Assembly: GCF_020536995.1 (NCBI RefSeq)
Contig: NC_068359.1
Location: forward strand, 107,393,257-107,457,256
DNA from: Dreissena polymorpha
Lineage: Eukaryota > Mollusca > Bivalvia > Myida > Dreissenidae
Length of the DNA stretch: 64,000 nucleotides
Direction of reading: 5' to 3'
Shown one piece after another: positions 1-11,696 of this stretch. Positions within the stretch are counted from its first letter, which is position 1. Every line of letters begins with the position of its first letter. The notes below the pieces were generated by a model that ran no database searches, was not told the origin of the DNA, and worked only from the letters and a program-made list of their open reading frames with translations. The position numbers and the translations under genes are program-made.

Positions 1-1170
1 CATGACCTATGTTTTTCTATCATGGTTTGTTGTGGAATAACCAAAGGTATGTCCTTAAAGCACATTGTTTTTCTTGTTAAATAATCCACAGTGAGTCATT
101 AAGGTACAATGTTTTTTTCTATCATAGTTATATTGCTATCAAATATTCTATGGTCTGTCATTAAGAACCAATGTTTCTTTTTTCCTTATTTGTTAATACA
201 TAGCTACAGTATTTTCTAGTATGCAGTATATTGTAGACCAAGGTTTTTCTATAATATAATGTTGTCTTATAACAAACTGTATTTCATAAATGATCAATGT
301 ATTTATATACTAGTTTTTGTCAAATTAGATATGGTGTGTAATTTAAGAATAATTTTTTTCTTTCATCAAAACAAATCATGTTTTTCAGACATAGTTAGTT
401 TTAAAAAACTATAAAGTATTTCATTAAAGATTAAAGCCACACACCTTATTTTGCATAGTAAATTTAAGTATAAATAAGAAACATATTTTATCTATTCCTA
501 TTAGAATATATCTGGTGGTTACAAGGTAGAAATCCGTCTTTTTGCGCTTTACAACTTAAAAATAATCGCGTTTGTCGAAATGGACGTATACCTCTAGAAA
601 TCCTACTTTCGGTTTCAAAAGCAGTACCGTTTGAAAAATTATAGATTACTTGCTAACTAGGCTATAGATTTAATTTCATATATGCCAAATAGAATATATC
701 TGGTGTTAACAAGGTAGAAACCCGTCTTTTTTGCGCTTTAAAACTTAAAAATAACCGCGTTTGTTGAAATGGACGTACACATGTGTACGTATAGAATACC
801 TACTTTCGGTTTTAAAAGCTGTTTGAAAAATTATAAATTACTTTCTAACTAGGCTATAGATTAAATGACAATTTTGCATACTTTCAAATTGCTTCTGTAT
901 GTATTGATTAACATGTATTTAATTTCAAGGGGTGTGGCTTTAATGTTTTATTATCATAGTTGTTTTTTTTTGGAAGAACCTACATTATTTCATTTATAAA
1001 TACTATTTTTCTATCATTGTTTGTTTTTGAATAACCAATGAGATTTCATTTAGAACAATTCAGGGACAATTTGTTTCTTTTCATGATAGATTGTCAAATT
1101 ACCTATTATATATCATTATAGGAACAATGTTTTTCTTAAATAGCTTGTCGAATAATAAGCCATTGTCACA
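1..1170. repeat. Decayed AT-rich tandem array split by a MITE
   Basis: A loose unit of about 55-70 bases, of the form 'cattaaggaacaatgttttt' then 'ctatcatagtttgttgtcaa', recurs from base 1 to about 410 and again from about 945 to 1170. Copies are strongly diverged and vary in length. The two halves are separated by the TTAA-ended element at 431-943, which probably inserted into an existing array. A short duplication of 'tatataataaaatgca' follows at about 1210-1250. No coding potential was seen. Confidence 0.5.
431..943. mobile_element. TTAA-bounded MITE with duplicated core
   Basis: The ends are TTAA-AGCCACACACCTT on the left and the inverse AAGGGGTGTGGCT-TTAA on the right, a 13-bp imperfect inverted repeat with TTAA at both outer edges. 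TTAA targets are characteristic of the piggyBac superfamily; the assignment is inference because no transposase is present. The interior is a direct duplication of about 185 bp: both copies carry 'agaatatatctggtg', 'aaggtagaaa', 'cgcgtttgt' and 'taactaggctatagatt' in order (about 503-690 and 690-875). Confidence 0.65.
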
Positions 1171-1419
1171 GGAAAACATGTGTAGGCATTAAATAGAAAA
1201 TGTGAGGGGATTATATATAATAAAATGCAGGGAATAATATATAATAAAATGCAAATGAACATAGATTTTCAGTATTTTTGCATTGAAAGTTAAATAAATT
1301 GGCCAAATATGTTCAATACACATGTAAAATTAAAATTAAAACATACAATAAAGCTCAAGCAAAACTTGTTTAATTACTTACATTTGTATCACAAATTATT
1401 GAAAGATTTTAACAAGTGC

Positions 1420-1760
1420 ACCGCATAACGGGTGCCAACACTCAGCTGCGGGTGCAGTTTTGAATAAATGAAAGCTTGTCATAATTTTTTTTTTTTTTTA
1501 GAGGTCACAATGACATTTACGAGGTTATAGTGACCTTGGCCTTTGACCTAATGACCCCAAAATGGGTGTGGCGTGTAGAACTCATCTAGGTGCATCTACA
1601 TATGAAGTTTCAAAGTTGTAGGTGGAAGCACTTTAATTTTAGAGCCAATGAAAGGTTTAAGCACGACGCGGACGGCGGACGTCAGACGTTGAACGGCGAG
1701 CTGGCTATGACAATACCTCGGGTTTTCTCCGAAAACAGCCGAGCTAAAAATACAGCAGGG
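1420..1760. repeat. Dispersed 'gaccttggcctttgacc' repeat
   Basis: This block has an A/T run, then 'gaggtcacaatgaca', 'gtgaccttggcctttgacc', 'aatgaccccaaaatgggtgt', a 'gacgcggacggcggacgtca' GC-rich tail and a closing hairpin 'tcgggttttctccgaaaaca'. The 'tgaccttgacctttgacc' core is shared with elements at 6555, 22250 and 27283 in this window. Open frames across it on both strands are by-products of the repeat, not genes. Confidence 0.55.
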
Positions 1761-2097
1761 TGGTGTTCTTGTTACTTTTTGGTTCTGCCCTACCACCAAT
1801 AAGACTTAACATAAATACAATAGCTTAGTTGAATTTATTTTGCAATAAATACACATTGATTATTCAATAATAAAAAACAAACATTGGATAAACTATTTAC
1901 AAGAATATTTACAAGATTTGTTCCAGCTTTCCACCATAAACCTTTCAAGCAACACAGTGCACGTTTTATAATAAAGTCCTTTGCCTCAAAGGGAATTGTG
2001 TTCACTGATATATATTTACTTCAATTCCTGTATGTAAAATTTAAGTAAAAGCGGAGTGTACACTTAATAAAATGCTACTCAAATAATAATTGCAAAA

Positions 2098-2497
2098 TTA
2101 AAGCCACATTACTACTCAAGGAATAGATTGAACGAGATACAAATGCTTTTTTTTTATTTGTTTGTTTCATAATATATTCCATGTGAATTTCCCGCGAGAT
2201 TGGTTTCCGGCAGTGTCGGAAGCTTGACTAAGTTCTCATGAGCTGCCCGAAGCAAATCTCCCGTTCACTCATGAATGTTCTGATATCATCGCGTGAAATT
2301 CACATGGAATATATTGTCACCCAAAAATTAAAAACGCGCATTTTGTATCTCATTAAATCTTTGTTTCAAGACCACATCTAGCATTGTAATTTTGACTATT
2401 GCTATAAGGAACACTGATTTTGTATAGGTTTACTTTATTTTACGAAATATTTTTTTACGAAATATTCATTGATTTTGAATATTTATGTGCCTTTAAA
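2098..2497. mobile_element. TTAA-ended long-TIR MITE (copy 1)
   Basis: The left end is TTAA-AGCCACATTACTACTC and the right end is an inverted relative ending cct-TTAA. Inner inverted segments are 'gatacaaatgc' against 'gcgcattttgtatc', and 'aatatattccatgtgaattt' against its complement at about 2295-2320. The right half ('accacatctagcattg', 'aaggaacactgatt', 'acgaaatattcattgatttt') matches the better preserved copy at 39649-40059. It lies just downstream of exon 3 of the transporter gene, inside an intron. Confidence 0.55.
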
Positions 2498-2637
2498 CAT
2501 AAATTATCATCGTCCATGTATTTAGAAAACAAGCCACATGCCATGATAGAATAAGAAGTATCTTTTTTTACAATGAATTTATAAATATTGGTGTGGGACA
2601 TGTTTAATCCAACAAAAGCAACTCTAAAGATACCTAC

Positions 2638-5077
2638 CAATGACATACTCTAGGATGAGATTCCAGCCAATCACAAACGCCATCAGTTCACCAATGGTTA
2701 CGTAGCTGTATACATAGGCCGACCCAGTCCTTGGTACACGAGCACCAAACTCAGCATAGCATAGGCCTGACAAAGTTAAACACAATATTCAAAGTTATTA
2801 ATTTCACAAAAGAAATGGCAAAAATTGTGAATAAATCATACTTTTATATCACAAAATCTTGAATAAGAAAAAAAGATTTTACCAATCCATGGCAGTTCTT
2901 AACAGTGATAACAATTGGATTGATCATACATGAAATCAATGTACATGTATTAAAACAATGATAATGTTTAGTCCCTTATTTTAAATACCAAAGGCAGGAT
3001 AATCATCACCATGCAATGTGTGCAGGTAAGCTGGATTTTCACTTTTTGAATACATCTGAAGATTTTTTTTAAAGAGTGCCAACTTGTCACAAAATAAGCC
3101 TGTTAAAGGTCTCGGTTAAAATGGTTTGTGACGGATGCTTTACTTTATTGTGCAAATGATAGCATACAAATTAATGGAACCACTGCAATGTCATAAAACT
3201 AGATCTCGTATGTGTAACTCATTAATTCAATTTAATAAAATAATTAATGTTATATCCCAATTAAGGTATGCAGGTAAAGCGACTTATACATAAAATTAAA
3301 TCATAATACCATCATCCAACCTCAAGTAATTAAGCAGAAACTGTTTTCTATTTTTAGTAAAAAATACCTTAAGCAAAACCAGACTGGCTCCAAATGAAAT
3401 CCCAGGCTAGGTCTGCAGATAAGCTACCTACACAAACAATTCCTTCAAAACTAATGTTAAGTTATTTAGTTAGTTATTAAGTTATTTAGTGGAAACCCGT
3501 TTAAGTGTCACTTGACTTTGATCCAACAAGCCCCCTATGTATATCAAACATTGGTCTCTATGTAAGCTAACTATATTACAAAATGTGAATACAATACCTC
3601 CATCAATAATTCTTAGTTATTTAGCAGAAACTCCTATTTAAAGTATAAGTGACCTTTACCTTGACTCCGATAAAACTTAGTGCAATTCCATTAATATATC
3701 TAAAGTGTCATGAAGTTTTTAACAACAACAGAAAAGCCTATAAGGAAGCAGGCAACATTAATTTGGGATAATGCAAGGTCTATAATTAATAACTGAAGAT
3801 AGTCTGGCTAAATATCAAACTTGATCTCGGTATTATGGCCATAACTATAAACACTTAAGTTTAATTATGATACCAGTCTCGAAGCTTACCCATATGTCCA
3901 AAGCCTGGGGCAAGTAAAATGAAATTTGGGAAAGTATATAATTATTTTGAATATGTATAATGGCACAGGAAGAACATTTCATAAGTGTACTACAGAACAT
4001 CATTATTCGGGGATGTGCACAAAAAAGTTTATTAGTTTGAAGGCTATGATACATGTGATTTTTTAATCAGAGAATTTACAAGGTTTATATGGCAATTTTT
4101 TTTTATTATAAGGGACATAATTCTTAATAGCTTCATGCCATATAACTGTTTATTGAACTTGGCCGTGATATTTTGCCAAACAAACATTATAACCAAGATT
4201 CATGAAGATCCAAAAGAAACTTTGTTATCATGATGATCTGATTTAAATTTCTTAGATAATGTTGATTCGTTAAACAAAAAAAATTGATATGGGTGACATT
4301 GTTCACGGACGTTGATTGCCCACATTCCCGCCACTGGTCATGGGTGTTCCTTTAATCATCTCTGTGTTTTAAAAGGCGTATTATTATTAATATAAATCGC
4401 AGCTTGTGATTTTACAAACAATGAAAAATCCTGGTGAGGGATCGTTTAACAGACTTACCAGCAAGAATGGAGGCTAGAGCTGCGATCAGGAAGGACAGAA
4501 CCACAGAGGGACCTGCCGTCTGCTTGGCAACCTGCCCAGCAACCACATAGATACCCGCACCAAGGGTACTCCCGATACCTGCAGTTAGAGTATATCTAAC
4601 ATGGGAATGTGAACCAGAATGATTAACTTTTGTGTTCTTATTATCATAAGTATGATTGGTTTTAAAGCATTAAAGACTCTTTTGAATTCATAACCTGAGT
4701 AAAATTACTTGTTTGTGTCATTTTCCCAGCTTTTTATGTAGGTTTCATAGTTTACCTCTTATGACATGCTTATTGATTTTAAAAAGAATGAAAACTAGCA
4801 AAATCCAAATAAATACCTGGGGCAATGTATTCATCCTCCCAACCTTCCATTAATAGACTGTTATACATGGATTAATTACAGGTGTGTATGAAATAAAAAT
4901 GCTTGTTAATTTTGTTGTTAAATAAGTAGCTGGTACATGTATAAGTAAACAAGACATCAGGAATATTTTACCCAAAGCTGTCAAATCGAATGTGTTGAGG
5001 CATCGTGCTAACTGCGTAGACTCAACAGTGTCAGCTGATATGAACTTCCTCCTCGTCAACTTGTGTAGAAAATCCAT
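2638..5077 (-). CDS. SLC7A: Cationic amino-acid transporter (CAT family), first three coding exons
   Basis: Exons on the minus strand are 5077-4972 (start ATG), 4578-4459 and 2766-2638, all with GT-AG junctions and the same phase, giving 118 residues plus one base. Exon 1 holds [14 protein letters not shown], exon 2 holds [15 protein letters not shown] and [13 protein letters not shown], and exon 3 holds [20 protein letters not shown] followed by [19 protein letters not shown]. These are the N-terminal tail and first three membrane helices of SLC7A CAT transporters, which carry arginine, lysine and ornithine across the plasma membrane; G-[S/A]-T-L-G-[A/S]-G is part of the substrate site. The last donor (2637-2636) is intact, so the remaining exons lie left of the window. 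An AG at 5112-5111 just before the start suggests exon 1 begins at about 5110 and that an upstream untranslated exon is spliced to it. Which vertebrate paralogue it matches cannot be told from this part. Confidence 0.95.
3328..3800. repeat. Degenerate tandem repeat in transporter intron 2
   Basis: Three diverged units of about 130-150 bp start near 3328, 3480 and 3612. Each opens with 'gttattaagcagaaac'-like sequence, then '...gtgacctttaccttgactcc', then 'atgtaagctacctac' or similar. This is another bivalve-type repeat with the 'gacctt' motif. It lies wholly within the 1.7 kb intron between coding exons 2 and 3. Confidence 0.4.
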
Positions 5078-5110
5078 GAAGTTGGATCGCTCTTTAACTG
5101 TGTTCTGGTT

Positions 5111-6550
5111 CTGAAACTAATCCATCATGAACATAAGATTTTATAGTTTGTTCAGTTGGTTAAAAAATTTATTTTAACTTCATTTTGGTGAAACTCTACA
5201 TATAAATGATTGTATTCAATGTTGACTATTTTGTATTCATCATTCATTCTACACTTAGTTTAGACACTCAAGATCATTAAAATTGCAGGGTATATATACT
5301 TGTATTATCCAGAACTATTAAGGAGGTGCCCAAGTTTGGATCCTCCTAACAATTTCTGAATGACAAGTACCGCTATTACTCATGACTATCAATTAAATTT
5401 TTATCAATGATACTCGATGAAGAATCAGTTGAATACACATTATTTACACATTAATCAAGTTTTCCAAAGAACTTTTTAAAACAAATGCTAAAATTGCACT
5501 GCCATTAAATTTATTGAAATTTAAGCCAAAATGTCTAATGCACGCCAATAATCATATTTAATTAATTTCATTGCACTTTCTGTTAGTGAATTTATTTAAC
5601 TAAAGCCTGCTAAAAGAATATCAGTATGTCATTAATTAACAATCTATAGAGCATGAATTTCTTACCAGTATTTACAGGTGATGCAATATCAAATATTAAT
5701 TTCCAACACTGAATACTTTATAGACCAATGCTACTATCAGTTAATGTTCCAGATTCATTTTTCTCTATCCTAAATATCTTTATTTCATCAAACAAATAGT
5801 TCCTCTTCATCAAAATTATCACTTACTATCAAAATACAACCGTTTCACATTTACTGAAGTTCTTTGTCCCTACCCAAATTGAATTCATTTCTTTCCTGTT
5901 TATTGTGTGAAGACTTTGTCAAACAAATCACAGGACTTTAATATGACATATGTCTCATGTCAAGTACATATTATACTACATCATCATAACTGCAAGTACA
6001 AAACAATTTCAAAATCTGGTGGATATCATCAATTGATGGATCTCGAAATTTAGGGGTAAGTGTGAAACAATTGTATCAAATTATGAAATATGAATCAGAT
6101 ACAATTGTTTCATATTCAAAGATTACTATATCTTAATTCTAATCTTTATAGTATGCTATGTAAGCTGTTTACTGTATATTGTAACTAACATTCTATTCAT
6201 GATCAGGCACATTGACCCTTCAGTAATCAAATAAACCACACTTTCGACGCACCTTCATCACACTTGCAATAATAAGGTTACAGTCATCAAAGTCTGAGCA
6301 CATATTTAGTAATTTTATAAGACGACATTAAAAAATATTTACAAGTAAAGTTCATTACAATAAATTGAATCATGAAATAGGGAAAGATCTATGATCACAA
6401 AGCCCTACATAGCCAAACCAGTTTGGTGACACTTAATTTCTTTGTCTACAATTCATTATTAAATAATGCATTTGCTTCATATTGAAAATTTGCTGAGGGG
6501 TGATACATTTAAGAAGCTTTTAACACTCTTTGTGGTTGACCTGTCCAGGA
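5111..6550. other. Upstream or 5' intron of the transporter gene; no gene seen
   Basis: This is AT-rich unique sequence with no convincing exon on either strand. A 15-bp perfect inverted repeat (tgaaacaattgtatc at 6063-6077, its complement at 6098-6112, loop of 20) is the only structure I noticed. Confidence 0.4.
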
Positions 6551-6554
6551 ACCA

Positions 6555-6987
6555 ACAAGAGCTGTCTCCATCGGAAGGCATATGCCCCCGAAAAACACTT
6601 TTTTGAAACCTAAACGCAGATTTCAAAACCTAAACGCGGACCCTAAGTTCAAGGTCAAGGTCAAAGGGGTCAAAATTTGCATACCAAATGTGAAGGTTAC
6701 ATCTGAAGCGACATAGAAGTTATGAGCATTTTTCGAAACGTAAACGCAGATTTCGAAACCTAAACGCGGACCCTCGGTTCAAGGTCAAGGTCAAAGGGGT
6801 CAAAATTTGTGTGCGTATGGAAAGGCCTTGTCTATATACATATGCATACCAAATATGAAGGTTACATCTGAAGCGACATAGAAGTTATTGGCATTTTTCT
6901 AAACCTAAACGCAAAGTGTGACGGAAAGACACACAGACAGACGGACGGACAGTGCGTTCACTATATGCCCTCCTTTGGGGGCATAAA
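6555..6987. repeat. GGGGGCATA-ended dispersed element
   Basis: It begins 'caagagctgtctccatcg...catatgcccccg' and ends 'atgccctcctttgggggcat', so a GCCCCC/GGGGGC pair closes it. Inside are two direct copies of 'cctaaacgcggaccct', then 'ttcaaggtcaaggtcaaagg', then 'gaaggttacatctgaagcga' (about 6618-6740 and 6745-6900). A 'cacacagacagacggacgga' run follows. The type matches the elements at 23370 and 27283. Confidence 0.6.
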
Positions 6988-7329
6988 AAGCATCTGGAAA
7001 CAGCACCCTTCTATAATGCTTTTAAGTTTTCCCCTATTAAATTCGTCCATGCACAAATTTAGAAAATCAAAGAAATAACAAGCTTGTATGTAAGGTCAAA
7101 GTCCTTTCTTAGCCCTACGTCATGCAAACTTAGTACGTATTAAAAGCTTTGTGTCACTTTCAGTTTGGGTCCGTGTATATAATATAGTATGATGTGGTGA
7201 CCCATAAAAAATCAGTGTTCCTTATACATGTAGCAATACCAAAAAGTCAACGCTTTTTTAATAAAGTAAAGAATTACAACCTGAAAGTAACATGAACATA
7301 GTATGACTAGACAAGTACAACTTGTACAG

Positions 7330-7620
7330 CAATAATCCAACTCTAACTCTCAGCTACTGACCCTCTGAGTCGCTGGGATAACCAAACTGACAATTGGGTC
7401 GTTGCAGGGACCTATACAAACTTTTATAGGTCCCTGGTCGTTTGGACAACCCAATTTCCAGCTACTGCATGACCATCTGGGTCGCTTGGATAACCCAATT
7501 CCCAGTTGCCGACCCTGGTCGCTTTGAGCTGTTCGTGTGAAAGCTCAAAGAATTCGAAAAGAGCTACTGACCCTCCGGCTCCGGGTCGCTGTATTTTGTA
7601 TGTAAACCTAAAAGCTCAAA
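7330..7620. repeat. Short repeat cluster with 'gaccctctgggtcgct' motif and a hairpin
   Basis: The phrase 'gctactgaccctctgagtcg' and variants recurs at about 7352, 7452 and 7564, with 'ggataacccaatt' between copies. A perfect 12-bp hairpin (cagggacctata at 7405-7416, complement at 7425-7436, 8-base loop) sits within it. Nothing coding was seen. Confidence 0.4.
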
Positions 7621-8274
7621 ACATTCAATAATAACTAAGTAGATATATAACGCAAGTTATCTTTAAAAAAAACTGAAACACATACACAGTAATCATCAAC
7701 CACTTTTTTGGCGTTATCCGCTGTAAAATATTGAATACTTCGAATACAGTGTCAGAAACAGATCACAAGACGTGTCATGTGCAATATGTCAACACGAATT
7801 TCGGATCGTTTCGGATATTGTTTTTGGAGCGTGACCTTATCGGATCCTTTCAAACGATAGAACGTGATGTTGGTACGCGTCGGTGTCGCTATAAATAGAT
7901 TAACTACGGTGTTGCATTTTAGACGCCGCAATACAAGTCCAGAATAAAGTGAGAACATATTAATCAAGATTTGCTCACGAAATCTCAGGTACATGTAATC
8001 ACGAAATTGAATGTCGAAATGTTGCGTGATTTCGACTTCTGTAGATAAAGCGATGTCCCAGATATGGAAATCGTACAATGGTACATACACTATGAAATCG
8101 TATCCTACAAGGAGGTCATTTTATGAGATAAATCAATGCGCAGCCGATAGGAATTCAACGCATAACCAAACAACATAACCCACTAAACCCATGTCCTGGC
8201 TTGACGGTTGTCGTAAGGGCAAGGGACACAAGGGCTCATAACATCGATCACTATACCCACCCAGCCCAGTTTAT

Positions 8275-8705
8275 CTCGACTGGTCATTGTCGGCTCGAGT
8301 ACTACTGAAATGTACCCGGATACTCTTAAGAATATTTAAAAGTACACCGGTTACGGAAAATATACTGAAACGTACCCGGGAATTATAACGCTAAATTGGT
8401 CATTGTCGGCTTTTCAAATTAATTATGTACATATGTCAATATTCTGTAAAATGGCCTCTATACATGTTTTATCGTAACTCCTGCTTAAAAGGCATTTTGA
8501 GGAAGTTTTTTTCATAGATAATTTTGTTTCGTATTCCGTAGCGCGTTATACGACATCATATTTTATGCGGGAATAAATATCAGGTACAGTTTACATTGGT
8601 CGGGTACGTGTTAGTATATTTTCCGTACCCGGTGTGCATTTAAGTACACTTAAGAGTACCCGGGGTACATATAAGTAGTGCCCGAGCGGGCAATGACCAT
8701 TCGAG
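8275..8705. mobile_element. Foldback element, copy 1 of 3
   Basis: The terminal inverted repeats are roughly 115 bp. The left arm starts 'ctcgactggtcattgtcggc', then carries 'tactcttaagaatatttaaa' and 'acggaaaatatactgaaacg'. The right arm is the inverse, ending 'gggcaatgaccattcgag'. Arms are rich in tacccgg/ccgggta. The centre holds 'gctaaattggtcattgtcgg', 'caaattaattatgt' and 'gtattccgtagcgcgtt', shared with copies 2 and 3. No coding frame was seen. Confidence 0.75.
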
Positions 8706-8747
8706 CCCCAGTTAACCCCAGTTTACCTCAAATGTAACTTACTATGG

Positions 8748-9236
8748 CTGGATTGGTCATTGTCGGCTCGGGTACTACTTATATGTACCCCGGGTACTCT
8801 TATGTATACTTACATGTAGCCCGGGTACGGTAAATATACTAAAACGTACTCGGGAATTTTCATTCGGTACCCCTCGCAGATTATCAATAATCGGAAAGGA
8901 CCGAGAATGTGCGATTGGGGAATTTTAACGCTTAATCGGTCGTTGTCAGCTTTTTGTTAATTAATTATGTTCACATTTATGTCAATTGTCTGTTAAAATT
9001 GTCTTTATTATCGAAACTCATACTCAAAAAGCATGCTGATGCAGTTTTTTTAAAGAAAAAAAATGTTTAAGATAAACAATATCGTTTTACGGAAATCGGT
9101 AGCGCGTTTTACGACATCGCTTTTATGGCGGGAATTCAACTCGGGTCCAGTCTAATATCGACCGCGTACGTTTAAGTATATTTACCGTACCCGGGGTACA
9201 TGTAAGTAGTACCCGAGCCGAAAATGACCAATCGAG
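8748..9236. mobile_element. Foldback element, copy 2 of 3
   Basis: This has the same architecture as copy 1. The left end is 'ctggattggtcattgtcggc' and the right end '...gccgaaaatgaccaatcgag'; arms carry 'gtaccccgggtactctta' and its inverse. It is about 55 bp longer than copies 1 and 3 because of extra sequence at about 8863-8925 ('cattcggtacccctcgcaga' onward). It is flanked left by 'ttactatgg' and right by 'ttactgtgg', which looks like a target duplication shared with copy 3. Confidence 0.75.
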
Positions 9237-9247
9237 CTTTACTGTGG

Positions 9248-9684
9248 CTCGATTTGTCATTGTCGGCTCTGGTGCTACTTAAATATACCCCGGGTACTCT
9301 TAAGTATACTTAAATGTACCCCGGGTGCGAAACATATACGGAAACGTACCCGGGAATTCTAACGCTAAATTGGTCATTGTCGGCTATTTTTTCAAATTAA
9401 TTATGTCCATATTTATGTCAATATTCTGTAAACTGGCCTATATATTGACGAAACTCCGAATAAAAAAAAACATGTTTAGGCAGGTTCTGTTCAAAGAGAA
9501 TTTTTTTCGTATTCCGTAGCACGTTTTACGACTTCGGTTTTTTGGCGGGAATAAAGCTCGAGTAGAGTATAAATTCGGCCGGGTACGTGCTAGTATATTT
9601 TCCGTACCCGGGGTACATTTAAGTATACTAAAGAGTACCCGGGGTACATGTAAGTAGTACCCGAGCCGACAATGACAAATCGGG
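9248..9684. mobile_element. Foldback element, copy 3 of 3
   Basis: The left end is 'ctcgatttgtcattgtcggc' and the right end '...gagccgacaatgacaaatcg'. Arms and centre are as in copy 1. Only 11 bases separate it from copy 2, and 'ttactatg' follows its right end. The open frames reported on both strands here run across the inverted arms and are not genes. Confidence 0.75.
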
Positions 9685-10014
9685 CCTTACTATGCACACC
9701 ATTTTCATTTTAACTAGAAAAAGTATATTACTACAATTATGAGACGCCCCGCGACTGATCAGTATTGCAAATAGACGAGTTTCACATTCCCACTTTTGGC
9801 GATTATCACGATGCAATAACCTATTGATTAATCGAAAATCGATTCTCGCAATAGGCATTTGTATAGTTGTTTATACTGCTTGCATATATTCAGTGGCCAT
9901 GTTCTTTTGATTAACTATTAATAATCACGTTATTTATTTCGTCATACACAAAAAACGCGTATACGTAAGACATTATAAATGTCAATATATGAAAAGTAAA
10001 GTGTCGGTAATTAG

Positions 10015-10460
10015 ATACAGCGCAGTTTAGACCAGGCCCGTACGCAGGTCCTGGGCCCTGGGGCCCGGGTCCGCCAGCTGTCAAGTTAGTTGTTTGTTTT
10101 TAGTATGGGCCTACTGCATTTTTTCTCGAATGAAAGGGTCCACAGTACACTTTCAGTTAATACAAAAGAGCAGATGTGTTTTATTGTCTCTGATAAACAA
10201 GGGGATTATCACTATTTTACTCGCAAGTGGAGATCAGCCCATAGGCAATGTTTTCTTATTGCCTTTTACACACAACCCCGATCAGTCAATTACCCCTTTT
10301 GATCTTCATCTTCATCTATCGATGGTTGATGTAACCCGTCTTTTGTTTGTCAAAGGAAAGAGAAGTAGCGAATGGAAGCAAATGATACAGGAGGTTGTAA
10401 GTCTGAAAATTGATTACATTAATAATTTGTGTAAAACAAATAATGTTAGAAGCAATTAGA
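10015..10460 (+). other. Unassigned stretch with a 121-codon open frame
   Basis: After a GC-rich 'ggtcctgggccctggggccc' block (10050-10070) a frame is open from 10094 to 10459. Its translation has no motif I recognise and no signal peptide or repeat pattern. Composition resembles the surrounding non-coding DNA, and a second frame overlaps it. It may be chance or part of an old repeat. Confidence 0.15.
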
Positions 10461-10572
10461 GAGGTGGATAATTGTCATTAATTTGAACCAGAAAGTTTCT
10501 TTGTCTTAGTCCAATGCCCATAACTTCGTCTATAACCAATGGACCGGAACGAAAGTCACACTTCGTCTGTAT

Positions 10573-10678
10573 ATGCCTCAGTCACAAATAATCCGGTCGT
10601 CGGCCGAGGTGTCCGATCTTCAGACATCGGGAAGACAGGACACGTCGGAGCCGTCCGCCGTCCTATGAGTGACTAAGT
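10573..10678. mobile_element. Short relative of the GC-rich foldback
   Basis: This ~105-bp block begins 'cctcagtcacaaataatccg' and ends 'cgtcctatgagtgactaag'. The first 14 bases match the left end of the larger element that starts at 10685. Its GC-rich interior ('ccggtcgtcggccgaggtgt') is partly self-complementary. It is probably a deleted copy of the same family. Confidence 0.4.
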
Positions 10679-10682
10679 TTAA

Positions 10683-11330
10683 TACCTCAGTCACAAATAG
10701 ACACCGATCACCGTCCGATTAGCGGACGACGTATTTTTCCGCTCATTGGGCTGGCGCCGGGCGATTATCACACGGACATCGGGTCATTTTGTAGCATCGG
10801 GCAGCGTCCGGATTAATTTATAATCTCACAATTTTTTTACCCGACATCGGGCCCGGGAAGGAATCGTGTTGAGATGGAAAAAGATCGGACGATCAACGCA
10901 CGGTTATCGCCCGGCGTACGCCCGAAATTGCATTTATTATACGTTTATCATAACGAGCGCCGTCCGGCGTCCGTCGGGCATCGTGCGGATTTCCTACGGC
11001 AATCAGACGGTCGCCGGCCGATGTATATGCCCCTGGGAAATACCTCTACTTTTGCCGATACACGTTCAATGAATCCGATGTCGTGCGATCGCCGGGCGAT
11101 TACCGTGCGTTGATCGTCCGATCTTGTTTCGATCTCAACTCGTTTCCTTCCCGGGCCCGACGTCAGGTAAAATTTTCACTTAAAATTAACTTAAAATTAA
11201 TCCGGACGCCGTCCGATGCTACAAAATGACCCGGTGTCCGTGCGATTTTCGACCGGTCGCCAGCCCGAGTGGAATAAAACGCCGGACGGTGATCGGACGA
11301 TGATCGGTAATCTATTTGTTACTGAGGTAA
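10683..11330. mobile_element. GC-rich foldback element with ~230-bp arms
   Basis: The left end TA-CCTCAGTCACAAATAG is mirrored by a right end of CTATTTGTTACTGAGG-TA. The arms stay complementary inward through 'accgtccg', 'cattttgtagcatcgg', 'cccgggaaggaa' and 'gatcggacgatcaacgcacg', to about 10915 on the left and 11100 on the right. The only flanking duplication is TA, which may be the target site. GC content is far above the surroundings. Overlapping plus-strand frames at 10866-11113 lie on the central loop and inner arms and are not credible genes. Confidence 0.7.
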
Positions 11331-11696
11331 AGTCATGTAGGTAGACTCACTCTTCAAATATCAGGTCAACATCTTAAAGCGTTTTGAAAAAAAAAGTCTG
11401 GAAAATGAAAGGCCGGACGGACAGTCCGACTGCTACAGTATATGCCACCCTACCGGAGGAATAATAATAAGCTCAATATCCGAAGGAGTAAATTGCGTCA
11501 GAAAAAATCCAGAAAGCAGTGTTGAAAGTAAAAATGTGCAATATATTATAATTATGAACATTTTATTAGGAATTTACTTTGAAACTTTATAAGAGGTTTT
11601 AATTCAAAGAGAAAATACTATTATGGTTATATGTCAGTCGTTTTCAAAGTTTCCTTTCCTTCTTCATCAAACATCATACATATCTGACACACAACA

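Noticed and set aside
7752-8090. 112-codon minus-strand frame and a nearby ctataaatag
   Set aside because: No recognisable motif. The TATA-like site lies inside the frame and has no exon following it in a way that links to the transporter gene, though an upstream promoter for that gene somewhere here remains possible.
9325-9858. Open frames on both strands
   Set aside because: They fall on the inverted arms of the foldback element and its edge.
10866-11113. Arg- and Gly-rich open frames
   Set aside because: They are translations of the GC-rich foldback's inner arms and loop.
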